A DNA stretch of 64,000 nt, taken from assembly GCA_022496205.1 (NCBI GenBank), contig WTXD01000007.1:737646-801645 (forward strand), in the 5' to 3' direction. Source of the DNA: Gloeopeniophorella convolvens. Taxonomy: Eukaryota > Basidiomycota > Agaricomycetes > Russulales. A program made the translations under genes and the position numbers. The notes under the pieces were generated by a model. That model worked only from the letters and a program-made list of their open reading frames with translations, had not been told where the DNA came from and made no database searches. Below are positions 46,865 through 58,179 of the stretch, one piece after another. Numbering within the stretch: position 1 is the stretch's first letter; each line of letters opens with the position of its first letter.

Positions 46865-47851
46865 ATGCACTCACTCACATCTGCCAGCATCCTTGCTCTC
46901 TTTCTCACTTTGTTTTCCGTCACCTCTGCTGAGCCGCACTCGAAGAGGAATTCCCATGCTAGGTTGTCCTTCGGCTCGAAAAACCGCACGACCGGGCATC
47001 TCGCCAAACGGTTTTCCGATACCCGGTTCACCAACTTCGATGCGGGGCTTGGTGCGTGCGGTGATACGAATACAGCAAGCGACTTTGTGCGTGTAGACTC
47101 ATTCGTTTCTTGTGGTGCAACTGACAGAGGTCTGCTCATCCTCAGATCGTGGCCCTGAATTCAGCTGTAAGTGAGCAAGGCTGCTAGAACCCGTCTTTCT
47201 TACTGACGTGTCTCCAGCAATACGGCAGCGGTGAACATTGCCACGAGACCATCACCATCACGTATGGTGGGAAAACCACCACGGCCACCATCATGGACGA
47301 AGTACCGCACCTCTTTTCTACCCCTCGTGAGCCCGCTCATGCAGTGACAGTGCCCCGCACCCAATGCTCAAGGCGAAGGCTGTTCTTTCGGGCAGCTCGA
47401 CTTCTCGGACGGGCTCTTCGAGTTCTTTGCACCTCTGAGCACGGGCACCATTCATGGAGAATGGGAATTTGGTTCTGGAGCTCCTCCGCCAAAGCCGTCG
47501 TCAACGGAGCCTCCTCCGCCCCCGAAGACGACAAGCAAACCACCGCCACCGCCACCCCCTTCTACCACCAGCACGGAACCGAAGACGTCGACATCGACCA
47601 AAACCTCTACTACATCTTCCGCCGAGAAGACGACGAGCTCTACGACTTCCTCGACCCATACGTCTTCTAGCTCTAGTAGCTCCAGCTCTAGTAGCTCCAG
47701 CTCTAGCAGCTCTGCAACTCCGACCTTTTCCTCGGATCCCAGCGTCGCAAGCGCGGGCACAGTCTCCACGGATGAAAATCACGCGCTTTACGACTTGAAC
47801 ATGGCCGTCATTCAACTGGGGCTCTTCATTGAGCAGGTCAATCGTCAATGA
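46865..47851 (+). CDS. secreted RlpA-like double-psi beta-barrel protein
   Basis: Four exons (46865..47086, 47146..47166, 47218..47301, 47351..47851) encode 275 residues. There is a signal peptide (MHSLTSASILALFLTLFSVTSA). A double-psi beta-barrel follows: AGLGACGDTNTASDFIVALN, YGSGEHCHETITITY, TTATIMDECPAPN, LDFSDGLFEFFAPL and IHGEWEF. This is the expansin/RlpA-like fold common in basidiomycete secretomes (riboflavin-aldehyde-forming-enzyme family). The C-terminus has a Pro-rich stretch and a very Ser/Thr-rich linker (about 47500-47720), likely O-glycosylated, with no clear GPI site. It acts outside the cell; catalytic activity is unproven for most members. The 21-bp exon 2 restores IVALN. 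Confidence 0.88.
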
Positions 47852-48171
47852 AGCATCGTTCAAGTGTAATCCCGTTCCCTTCCATTGCTAGGCGGTTAAC
47901 CCGTTTTCGCGCCACGATGCAGTCAATTAGACGGCTACTCATCTGTGGAATGGCTACAGTTCTTGTCAATTGGTTATCAATTCGGATCTTGAGTCCAAGG
48001 TTGTGAAGTGGCGTATTATTTATTGCACTCCTTGTATCTTCCACCATCTACGGTTGATACATCAGCGCTAATACCATGGAGTCTTTTATTGAGCCTATGG
48101 GTGCAGTCTGATGCTCTCCGGTGCTTGAGATCAACGTGAACAGTTGGCAGCGGTTGGGAGCGCTGAGCTTA
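47852..48171. other. intergenic 3' of barrel gene
   Basis: 320 bp up to the second MITE. No gene seen. Confidence 0.5.
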
Positions 48172-48753
48172 CTATCAGTGGCGCGGTGTTCGCCACTAAG
48201 CGCCAGAGCGTACAGTGTTCGCCACCTGGCCTTGCACGCCGCAAATCTGCACCGATTCCTTTCGTTTCTTCTGTATTGTATGTATATTCAATGCATTTCA
48301 TTGTGTATGTAGTGCGACACTGAGGAGTGATCTGAATCTTTGAAAATCTGCGATATACTGCTCAAATGCTGCAATCTTGGGCTTTATTAGCACCCTGCTA
48401 TGTTACTGACACTTCTGGTCATCCTAAAACTTCATAGCATCAATCCAAAGCACATACATATTCTATATGCAATGTTTCCGAGGTGAAAAACCTGTTCAAT
48501 CCACCTTCAGATGTAGATTCATCCTGGGTATGGGTAAGTGGCGAACACTGTACCCTTTCGACCGGCATCGCTCTGGCATCATGGTAAATGTATTTCTTCA
48601 CTCCAAACCAAGACGAGAAGACTATTGTACATATGGAGTACCTTCTGGAGAGATTTCATGACACACAGTATCGATTTGGGTGAGATATTGCAAGTACAAA
48701 AGCATGCACCCCATGCGCGCGGGCCGGGGTGGCGAACACCGCGCCACTGATAG
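48172..48753. mobile_element. MITE with TA target duplication at the KGD4 TATA box
   Basis: A 582-bp element. The left end CTATCAGTGGCGCGGTGTTC is repeated as its reverse complement at the right end; the perfect inverted repeat is 25 bp. TA (48170-48171 and 48754-48755) flanks it. The word GTGTTCGCCAC recurs inside (about 48213) and inverted near 48538 (GTGGCGAACAC), so at least four copies of one word lie at or near the ends. The interior is AT-rich and non-coding. Like the first MITE, it fits a Tc1/mariner/pogo-type non-autonomous element. The right target TA is the first TA of a TATATAAG box of the next gene. Confidence 0.85.
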
Positions 48754-48761
48754 TATATAAG
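48754..48761 (+). promoter_or_regulatory. TATA box of KGD4
   Basis: TATATAAG, 61 bp before the ATG, directly abutting the MITE. Because the element duplicated the TA, the box is preserved. Confidence 0.6.
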
Positions 48762-48822
48762 ACCACGCTGTACTCGAGTACACTCCGTCATCACCCGGCA
48801 CGGAGACTTCGTAGCCAACTCC

Positions 48823-49260
48823 ATGCATCCGTCCATTCGTGTCGCACACAAGCCGCTCATTTCGTTCCTCGGGAAGCGTAAATGGCCATCTGGTGGGTGT
48901 GTTGGACTTACTTGGTGCAGTTGAGCTCATGGTCAACATCTTCCGCCAGGCCCACAGCCTCAGCACCCTCACCCCGCAGCGCCGGCGCAGTTTAAGGAGG
49001 CGTTCTCTGACTTTCTGAAGAAATACCAGGGTACCCCTGCGACTTCAGGCTCAAGTGCCCGCACGGCCTCTGGGAAGCCGGTGTTGAATGAGTTCTGGGA
49101 GGCTCCAGAACACCTTTGGCGGCCAAGGATCAGCCACTTGGAGGACTCGGAGATTGACGCTGTTCTGGTCAGTGGCCTGTGCATTGTGTTTCCACGCGCT
49201 CCTGAAAACGCTCTTTGTCGTGGCCTCTAGAGCGGCGGCGCCTCTCTGCAACGACTGTAG
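48823..49260 (+). CDS. KGD4: mitochondrial 2-oxoglutarate dehydrogenase subunit Kgd4/MRPS36-like
   Basis: Three exons (48823..48892, 48950..49167, 49231..49260) encode 105 residues. VAHKPLISFLGKRKWP, QPQHPHPAAPAQFKEAF, LNEFWEAPEHLW and LEDSEIDAVLSGGAS are the signature of the Kgd4/Ymr31 family. Kgd4 anchors the E3 enzyme to the 2-oxoglutarate dehydrogenase core in the mitochondrial matrix. The N-terminus before the conserved region is only about 8 residues (basic Arg, no acid), short for a targeting signal; an upstream exon beyond the MITE cannot be excluded. The second intron ends CCTCTAG and the last exon is 30 bp. Confidence 0.88.
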
Positions 49261-49377
49261 CGGCTGCCAGGCGCTCATCCATAATCCTTGCATATATCTA
49301 GGCCAGGAGTCTCGAAGCAGAGCCGTCATTGGCGCAATGATACAGGAATCGTGAGACATCTGCGTCCTAATCTACAT

Positions 49378-50476
49378 TCAATCTTTCTCCGCATATGCGG
49401 ACAAATGCTCGTCAAGCTCTTTCTCGCTGAGTGTGCGCCACAATCCTCGTGTCTTGACATCTTCCTCCTCGCTTGTTGAGACGATGCCAATTTCCACCTC
49501 GCCTGCCTTGAAATCTGTCGCGTGAACTGTCGAAAGTGCCTCGATAGCCAGCTGCGTGGAGGGTAAGTGCTCATAGGGTGGACAACAGCTTCTCAGAACC
49601 CACCTCGATAACCTCCGCGCGGCTTATTGTCTTCCCAGCAGCAACCGCGTCGTCTGCACCTCGGCCATTGTCGAGCTTCTTCCATTTCTTCTCCAAGTGG
49701 TTCATAGCCTCCTGTTGCTTTTGTCCTGCAGCGGTGGCGTGGAACCCAACGAAGTAGCCGGCAGGGTCAAGCTTGAATATCTGCGGCCCAAACTCGAAAT
49801 CGATGCCAATGAGGATCATGGCTAACGCCGTTAGTTGGCGGATGGGTAGACACATAGGCTGAACGACTCACAGATGCCGAGTGGGCGCATGGCCGCGCGT
49901 TGCGTGTACACCTGATTGATGTTGGCCAGCCTCCGTGCTAAGGCGTCAGGCGTAATCTCGTATCCGAATTTATAGCGGTAGTCGGCAGCCTCTTGACGAG
50001 CGCGAGTCACCTGGGCGCGTGCATCGGCTGTGCGCGATGGGCTCGAATTTGACATCTGAATGTAGGAGAGATTTACGAACCTATGAGGCCAGTCATGACA
50101 CAACCGATTGTGGGTGTTATGCTGAAGAGATGCGTGATGGTGGAGGCATCCAAAAGCTTGTCCTGAAGACGCGTCATGGATTGTAGCGCGGGGTATTACG
50201 GGGACGCACTGGGACTTTCTTCTGGATGATAACGACAGCAGTATCCTTCCCACGAACTGATATGGCAGTATGCCCAGAACCAGAGATTGCCTTGAATGCG
50301 TATTCTGTCGATATCATAAGGGCTATGGGTGGTGAGCAGTGAATGGTATTGCTTACCGACTTGGTATAGCCTTCCTTCCGGGGAAAACACAGTCAAGTAT
50401 CTGATGGGCGCGCTGTGAGTAGGTAGGGCAGAACCGACGTCGGGGGAGAGTACCTATCATATGAAGTTCTGGACAT
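49378..50476 (-). CDS. SCL1: 20S proteasome subunit alpha1 (Scl1/PSMA6)
   Basis: Seven exons, complement(49378..49551, 49604..49821, 49872..50027, 50081..50162, 50210..50304, 50357..50400, 50454..50476), encode 263 residues. [19 protein letters not shown] with YQVEYAFKAI is the proteasome alpha-subunit signature. It is followed by [58 protein letters not shown] and [15 protein letters not shown], which fit alpha1 (PSMA6). It forms part of the outer ring of the 20S core particle. It converges on KGD4 with 117 bp between stops. It appears intact. Confidence 0.95.
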
Positions 50477-50891
50477 GCTGAGACCGAAGGTAGATGTACG
50501 AAGGACTCTTGCTTGCAGGACGCGCGGCACTGTGCTACTCACGTGGTGACAATCACGCGTTTTCACCAGTATTCCCACGCCCACACAACCCCGGAAATAG
50601 AGTGCCAGGCACCACTGCCAAGAGAGTGGAATTGCATATATGTACAGCCATTTGCAAAATGGTTGCCAGTTTGCTTTTTTTGAGGGCTTTATCTATGATT
50701 CACCTAAGTGTCACAAATATCCCTATCACATAAAAGACTTGTGATTTTGGCCTCACAAAGGTTATAAAAGTGGTTGAACAGGCAGCATAAAGACAAGAGA
50801 ATTCTGGCTTAATTTGTATCATAACCTAGGGTTTAAATACAACTCAGGCAGTATTGTACTTGTTGTTTCAAAACACAAGTTAGTGTTGCCG
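50477..50891. other. intergenic, proteasome gene promoter side
   Basis: No gene seen. From about 50640 the sequence becomes AT-rich, marking the start of the repeat-rich right part of the window. Confidence 0.45.
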
Positions 50892-51038
50892 CGGCTCGGC
50901 TCGGCTCGGGCTGAGCTGGTGAGCCGAGCCATTTCTGAGCCGAGCCGAGCCGAACCGATCTCATCGGCTATGCCAATTCAGCAAGTGCTCTAATTGGCTC
51001 ATGAGCGGCTCGTGAGCCGCTCCGAGCCGCCCGAGCCG
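50892..51038. repeat. GGCTC pentanucleotide repeats with inverted copies
   Basis: GGCTCGGCTCGGCTCGG is followed by GAGCCGAGCC units in the opposite orientation, then two further GAGCCG clusters near 51010 and 51030. The two orientations could fold as a hairpin. Confidence 0.75.
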
Positions 51039-53129
51039 TTTTGATTACCGCTTTTGGCAATTAGAATACCGGGGGGCTGGGGCAGGGCCAGAGGCAGGCC
51101 TGGAGGCTCATGGGAGTTGTATTGTAGCAATGTAAGTTTGTACTACACTAATACTATATGATCAGGGCACCGGGAGACAATCCGTCCCCGGCGGCGCGTA
51201 CTGCACCTGCGCACCAGGGAGCGCGCAAGGGTGCGCTCGACCATCGCAAGGCGTACAGCGTCACAACGCTCAGCACGCACGTGCCACCGCCTCGCTCCTC
51301 CCCACCGCCGTCTCGCTCCGCCCTGCAACCGTCCTACTCCCTGCCACCACCCTGCTCCCCACCGCCCTGCTCCCCGCCGCCCTCCTACTGTTGGAGTTAC
51401 AAGTCGCGCTCCATTCAGTCTTCCGGGCCGGGCCGCTTTCCCGGATCCTCTCTCCCTGCCTCCGCTACTCCCAGTTCCGTCTCGTTTGACCTTATTCTTC
51501 CTAGCTCTCGCATGCAAAAATCAATCCCAGCATCCGCCTCCACTGTATGACGATGCGCAGCAAAACTACGCAACTGTTGACGAAGAAATGACGGGTGCGT
51601 CGTCACTTTATGTACGTTTCTGTTGTGTCCGGCCGTTCGAGCTCCAGCTCTCGAAACTGCCTGTGATTGCTCCCATGTAAATACTGTACAATACTCCTAT
51701 CAGCTTGTAGTATAAATTGTAGTATGTACCGGCTACGAATATCAGCGTTTCTACACTTCGCGTTGCCCCTCCTCCTTCTGCTCTCTTCATTCGCTCTCTT
51801 TCACTCGACTTCGCTTCGCGCCGCTGCGCGCCTTCGTTTCGGACTTCCAACTCGCATCACCTACCCCTCCCTGCCGCCGCCCCGCCACCATCGTCTCGCC
51901 CGCGCAGCGCGGGCGCAGGCCCCGGTGCGAACCACATGCCTGCGGGATCCCCGTAGCCCAGCGCCCCACCCGTTCCATGCGCCTGCACGGCCGAGGTCTG
52001 CGCACCACGCACCGCACGAGGAACAGCCACGCGGGCGCGCAGAGCGCGGCTGTCTTCTGCGAGGCTGGACCCTTGCAGCTCGTGCGCAAGGGCGGTGAGT
52101 GTGGTGGTGTGGCGCCAGGGTAGCGAACGTGCAGGTGACGGGTGCGTGGGCGTGTGGACGGCGGGTGTGTAGGCAGCGTGCAGGCGGGCGGGTTTGTGGG
52201 TGTGCGGGCATGCGGGCGGCGGGCGTGTGGGAGGCGGGCGTGCGGGCGGCGGGCCCGCTCTCGCGCCATCGTGCGGCGAGCGCGCCTGCGCTGCGCATAT
52301 AGGCTCTTTGGGCCGATGTGTTGGTGGGGGGAGCAGGGCGGCAGGGCGAGGCTCGGCGTGGATGTGCACGCTGAGCTCATGGACTTTGCGCGTGTTGTGC
52401 GTATGCTGCACTCGTGTGCCTTGTGAATGTCGTCCGCGCGTGTGGAATCGTCGGGTCTACGACAATTGGAGGTGGCGAGGGATGGGGAAGGGTGGTTGGT
52501 GCTCAGTGCGAGCATATTGTCAGTCAGCATCTGCACACACAAATAAAAATCGTTTACGCACCTGATTCCACCACCTCAGCATGTGCTGCACAAAGACTCC
52601 CGGCACAGCACAGCACGCATGACACAAGCAAGTGCACTGTGCGGGGTTGGTCGCATCGTGCCTGACATTGATGTATGTTGTATGTGCGCTGAGGTGTAGC
52701 ACGGGGGCCAGGACGAGCAGTGAAGGGCTTTTTGTATGTTCATGTAGCGGAAAGGGCATGCGAGTGACAAGGTTGGCGGTGGCAGCACCGCGGTGTCGCT
52801 GGCCATGATGTCGCACAATGTGACACCCAGCGATGGGTGTGGGACTCAATTGGTGCACAACCTGGTTGGGAAAAACAGTTAGATTGGATCTGTAGGGGAT
52901 TGCAGAGGATATGGGAGAATATGGGTCTGGATTGGAAGGGAGAAGTAGACGTACCAGGCTGATATGAACAAGGGTGGCTTGTCCGACAAAATGATCATGA
53001 GCATCGCGCATCAGGTGGCTATTCTCACGCTGTGACGCTGCTCTGCTCCTCCATCATTTTGACCACTGATCTCCCTCGATCTCCTCGATCTCACCTCCAT
53101 CCTATCCATCAACTTGCACAAACTTCAAG
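51039..53129. other. repeat-poor, GC-skewed non-coding stretch
   Basis: About 2.1 kb. 52090-52290 is very G-rich on the plus strand (GGCGGGCGTG-type units); 51180-51480 is C-rich. Several open frames run through both, on both strands, with no motif. I see no real gene. Confidence 0.45.
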
Positions 53130-56100
53130 ATGGCACCTAAGAAGACCATGGTTGCCAAAGTGGCAGGATCGCCGCTCAAGACTACAAGAACCACCCGGAG
53201 CAAGTCGAAGTCTAGCACCAAGGAGCAGCACCTGCCCGGAGGTGCTCTTCAGACGCAATTCCAGGTTCAAAGTGAGTGAATAACACTTTCCGAGGCTTGA
53301 TATTCACCATTACAGTGATACCTGAGCCAGTGCCGGCTGTACCTGCATCTGCAGGCCGGCATGTTACCTTTGCTCCCGACATCACTGGTGCTGGTCACGC
53401 ACTTCTCGATGACCCTGAAAACCCATTCGTCATCGCCACTACTGCTGATGTTCCACCTGCTGCTCCTTGTGCTGCTCCACCTGTTGTTCCTGGGGGTGGT
53501 TTTGTATATGCTCTACCTGCTGCTCCAGCTCGGGGCCCTGCCCAGGCACCACCTGCTGAGGAGAGGGAGGAGGTATTCGACATCGTAAATATTTCTGATG
53601 ATGGCTTTGAGGATGAGGATGAGGAGGACAACCTCCCGGTTCGTGCTCCTGCGACTCCACACCGTCGTCAAGCTGGTACTGTAGTGTCTGCTCCACCCAC
53701 TACCCCTGGTCGTCGAAAGCAAAACCTGGGTGTTCGAAATTGGTTGCCGAAGAAGAATGTCAAGACCCAAGACTGTCTCACATTCTATAAGCTTCGAGGA
53801 TCAATCAGATATTGCTCGTACTGCTTGTCAGTTTATTCTACTCTTTACAGAATATATGCTTATTAAAATATTAGAGCTATCTATGAAGATCAACCAGATC
53901 ACCCTGACATTGCTAAATATGGACCTGACACAGCAACTGGTACAGTTCGCCGACATCTTTATACCCATCACTTGGAGAACTGGATAGCTGACTGCGAGAG
54001 GCTGGGGATTTCTATTCAAGCAAAGCAGGCTATTGAGGCTATTGCAGCCTCAAAGGGCAAGGGGTCTAGCTTTAATAAAGCCTCTCAGCTCAATTTCACA
54101 CATGAGGGATTTGTGACTGCTCTTGCAGAGCTGATTGTCACAGAGGATCTAGTTTGTCCTTTTTTAAAATATCTTTTATATCTTACTAATAGTTATCTCA
54201 GCCTATTAATATTTTGGAGTCTAGCAAGTTTCGTACAGTGCTTCTTATGCTATGAGAGGGTCTACAGGACTCTCAAATTCCTCATCGTCCTATGATGACT
54301 GGTCAGATCAAAGAGCTTCAGAGGATACATCTTGCAGAGTTAGCTCAGCAAATGCAGGTATGTGTGATTATTTTATATATTTGCAGATAACTGATATTTT
54401 TATTTAGAATTCACCAGGAAAAATATCTTTCACTACTGATGTCTGGACAGACCCCAATCGCAAGCCTTTCATGGCTGTTACTGCTCACTGGCTAGAGTAT
54501 CAAACATCTCAGTCTAATGGGGTCTCTCAGCAGAAGCTCAATCTGCGTGTGGATCTTATTGGCTTTGTTCATATTCCTGGCAGTCATACGGGCCACTTTC
54601 TTGCAGAGGTCTTCTATTTTATTGTTCAGAGGCTTAAACTTGAAGAAAAGGTGAGTTCTCTTTAGATTCTAAATTCATTATTAGGCTAAATAATTAAATA
54701 GATTGGCTGGATTACTTCAGATAATGCCTCTAACAATGACTCTATGATGACCTCTCTAGAAGCTCTGCTACACACAAATAGTCAGAGCTATGATAGCATA
54801 AAGCATCGTATAAGGTGAGTTTAATTTTTTTCCCCTATATATTAAGCTTATAAATTTAATAGATGCTTTCCACATATCGTAAACCTTGCATGCAAAGATA
54901 TGATAGGTATTGCTGCGGGTGTAGACCCACAGTACAATGCTATTCAGAAGCTTCAGAGTGTTATTCAAAATGTAAGTGATTTAACTCAATATCTCTTATA
55001 CTTTATACTAAAATATATAGATTTGAGGATCTCCACTCAGGAGGTCTACCTTCTCTAACATTCTTACTAGGCTGCAGCTCCCAAACCTGCAGCTTATTCA
55101 TGATGTTGAGACAAGGTGGTCCTCAACCTTTCTAATGATTGAGTGAGCCTTAGAGCTCAAAATGGTATTTAAATCTCTATAACTTTTACTTGTATTGATA
55201 TAAGATATTAGGCTATCAATGTATTTCTTCAAGAGCATACCTCTCATACTACATTGACAGCTCAAGACTGGAAAGCCTTATCAATGATCAAGGATATTCT
55301 TGAGGTATACTCTATCCTTTAATATCTATACAAGTCTAATCTATAATAGATTCCTCACTCATATCAGCAGCTACTATCTGCTGAGGTGACCCCTACCCTC
55401 TATGTAACTATTCCTGCTTTTCAAGCAATGATTAGCAAGAGTATCAAGCAGATATCTATTCTGTCTCAGCTTATACTCTAGCTATACGTGAGTAACTTAC
55501 ACTATACCTGATTATTTACTGATAATATTGCTAGTTCTTAACCCTTCTATGAAATTAGAGTGGTTTAAGAGGTATAATCCTGCGTTTGAGTTAGAGGCAA
55601 GGGAGATTCTTGGCAAATCTGTAAGTCTAATATCTATATTTTAATATTGTCTCATTCAAGAACTCTTTTAGCTTAAGCCTTATTTTTCTCTACCTGCTAC
55701 AGCAAACAACCCTCCTAAAGAGATGCAGCCAACCAGCCGATCAAATAGACAGAAGGCTATGGATCTTTTAGGCCTCGGTCTTGATATTGCTGAGGTAGAT
55801 GAAGGTGGCCAGCCATACAGGCCTAGCATTGATGAAGAAGTGAACAACTACCTTATGGCACCACTTAGAAAGGTAGATTGTCTTGCCTTTTGGAAGGTGA
55901 GTATTTGTTTTAAGTCCCTCTAGTAGTACTAACATTTATTTACTAGACAAATCAAGCTCAATACCCCACTCTCTTCAAACTTGCTATGGATATAATCCCT
56001 ATCCAAGCCTCCTCAGTACCTTGTGAAAGAATCTTTTCATCAAGCAAGGAGACAACAACAGCAAGGAGGAACTGAATTGGACCTCAATTGATGGAAGCCC

Positions 56101-56255
56101 TTTAGCTACTGAAGTTTACATCTCGACAGGGTCGAGGCCTCAGCTTTACAGCTGGCTTTGACAGAGATGAGGAATTAGTAGAGCTTGAGCAGGAAGAGCA
56201 AGAGAAACCAGTGGATGATGCTCAGGCATATCTAGCTGAATTTGTGGAGGACTAA
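53130..56255 (+). pseudogene. hAT-family transposase, inactivated
   Basis: It begins at ATG 53130 (MAPKKTMVAKVAG) with a long Pro-rich acidic N-terminus. It has a BED-finger-like region (TVRRHLYTHHLENWIADC, about 53950-53990), the RNase-H-like fold FTTDVWTDPNRKPFMAV (catalytic Asp, 54425-54470) and ITSDNASNNDSM (second Asp, about 54720). CFPHIVNLACKDM (about 54863) and the C-terminal dimerisation region PIQASSVPCERIFSSSKET (about 56003) follow. The reading frame is cut by a frameshift near 53770-53800, TGA in LMIE-stop-ALEL (about 55145), TGA in TARRN-stop-IGP (about 56074) and TAG in EAL-stop-LLKF (about 56103). Many short introns (donor GTGAGT/GTAAGT) are still readable. No terminal repeats were confirmed. 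Confidence 0.85.
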
Positions 56256-57899
56256 CAAGTAACTACAACATGTAGCAGATCTAGGGGTATATCTATGTAG
56301 GATAGCATCAACTGAATTGTCGAGCAGGTGCTAGGGAGTGTGCACATACTTGAGAACAACAATACACCTATCATGAGTGCACCATCAATGATCTCAGATA
56401 CTTCAGACGTGGCGCTCTTGAGCATGTGCACACGCGCAACCGGCCAGCTGAACGTGTGGTTCTCGGGGTTGGCTCAACGCGTCGCCCTCGCTCTCACTGT
56501 GCCCCGCAAGCCGCACGGGCTTCGGCACACGCAAGCTCGCATGGCTGTCGTTCCCACTCCCACTGTGGCTGTGGCTGCCGGACGAGCTCATGTGGCACAA
56601 GCGCCATGCGCCACTCAGGCATGTGAGCAACACGGCGCTGCCACGCAGGCTCAGTGCTCAGAGAGCCAGCTGAGGCTGTCCTCATGCTCACGCACCTTGA
56701 GCGAGCTGTCGGGCAACGGCTGGCACTAGCTCTCACAGTCCGACTCGGGCAGCATGGCGCCGGCACCCATGGCGGAGCTCATGCTCTTGTTGATATGCCA
56801 CTGCAGCGTACAGACCATGTTATGGACCGATTTCGCGATTCTACGACTGGACAGTATTGCCTGGCTAAGTCCTTCTTGTTCCGCTTAGTTCCAACCTCCC
56901 GGCCCTCAGTTCCGACTTATTTACAGCTCTGGAGCCCTAGCACTTGTGGAACGCGACTCTGCGCAGTGTCCGAGTAGCTTACTAAAGCCTCCGGCTGGAG
57001 CGCGATCAGCAAGATGTGCTGCAGCGTACCAATACCTCAGTCGATCGCTCAGAAACCTCGGCCTAAGCCTCGGCATTGCAGCCCTGGCACAAGACGGCTG
57101 TTTCGACTTAGCAGTAGCATCGGTTCAGGACGGAACACAGGATGAGTGGTTGAACGGAGTTACTATACCTTTCCGTGTGCGGCCTGCGGTTAGAAGGCTC
57201 GCCTTTGTATAAAACCCTCTCTCGACCTTAGGGCTCAATAAGAAACTCCCCCGGTTGGGATAGTCCACTTCTCATTCTGCCTCCGGCCTAAGTTGGCCTT
57301 TTGTTGTATATCGTTTCGCTACTACTCGGCCGCCACTAAGCCGGATCGCTCACGCTCTCGGCCATCGCTCGGGCCGACTCAGTTGTACGTTGCGTATTTG
57401 ACTGTTCGCACTAACGACCTTTAGTTGCGGCATTACGGAGATACTTCCGACACACAGGCCGGCCTACTTCGATCTTGCACGTGTCGCTCTAGCAGTGGCG
57501 GCGCTGCTCATGCTTCCGGCTTACCGCGCGGCCGAAGCGTACACATCGGTTAGCGCATTGCGGCGCACTCGGCCCTTCCGGCCAACGCCTCGGTCAACAG
57601 TCTTCTAGCTAAGTACTTCCCCATGCACTTGCGGTACTCACCTCGGCATTGTGCTACGAACAGCCCTTGCGCCGGGCTTAGGGTATCATTTTGGAGCCCA
57701 CCGCGAGGGGGAGTCATAAAAGCTCAGAAGACCCCTTGGCAAGGCATCGGCCTTCTTCGTTTCACTGACTTATAGTAGAAAAGTTCCTAGACAGTTCCAA
57801 CATCCGCCCGGATATTATGTTCGCTACGTGCTCATCGGCCGGCCAAAGGAAGAGCAAGGCAGATACGAGTGTAAGTAATTAATTTCGAGTAGTTCACTA
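56256..57899. other. non-coding region with an LTR-like segment
   Basis: About 57100-57480 reads like LTR retrotransposon U3-R: TATAAAACCCTCTCTCGACC at 57209, then AATAAGAAA at 57237-57245. 56430-56520 and 56650-56750 share imperfectly related GC-rich blocks (CTCGCTCTCACTGTG versus CTAGCTCTCACAGTC). No gag/pol frame is visible. Termini were not established. Confidence 0.35.
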
Positions 57900-58179
57900 A
57901 CGCTTCCAGGAGCTTGGAGCCGCAAGCCACGATTGACCAGTTGCCGTCCCGCCACGGATCAAACCCTCGCATCAAGGACAAGCGAGCACACTACTGTCGG
58001 CTCAGTGCCAAAACACTGTTCCGCCTCAACTCACAGTACACAGCTGACAGCAGCATCCGAAGAGAGCGCAGTTCCCAGCAGTTCCAAGACCGGTCAGCAC
58101 TTCTAGGCAATAGTTGGCATAACACCTTCTGCTCGTTTCGACATAGCGTGGCAACCACCGGACCGATTCCGGTGCACTC

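Noticed and set aside
51787..52542. 251-aa Arg/Pro/His-rich minus ORF and companions
   Set aside because: Low-complexity GC-skewed region open in many frames on both strands; no intron logic or domain.
53000..56400. Terminal inverted repeats and 8-bp duplication of the hAT element
   Set aside because: I looked at both flanks and could not align convincing ends, so no element boundaries are claimed.
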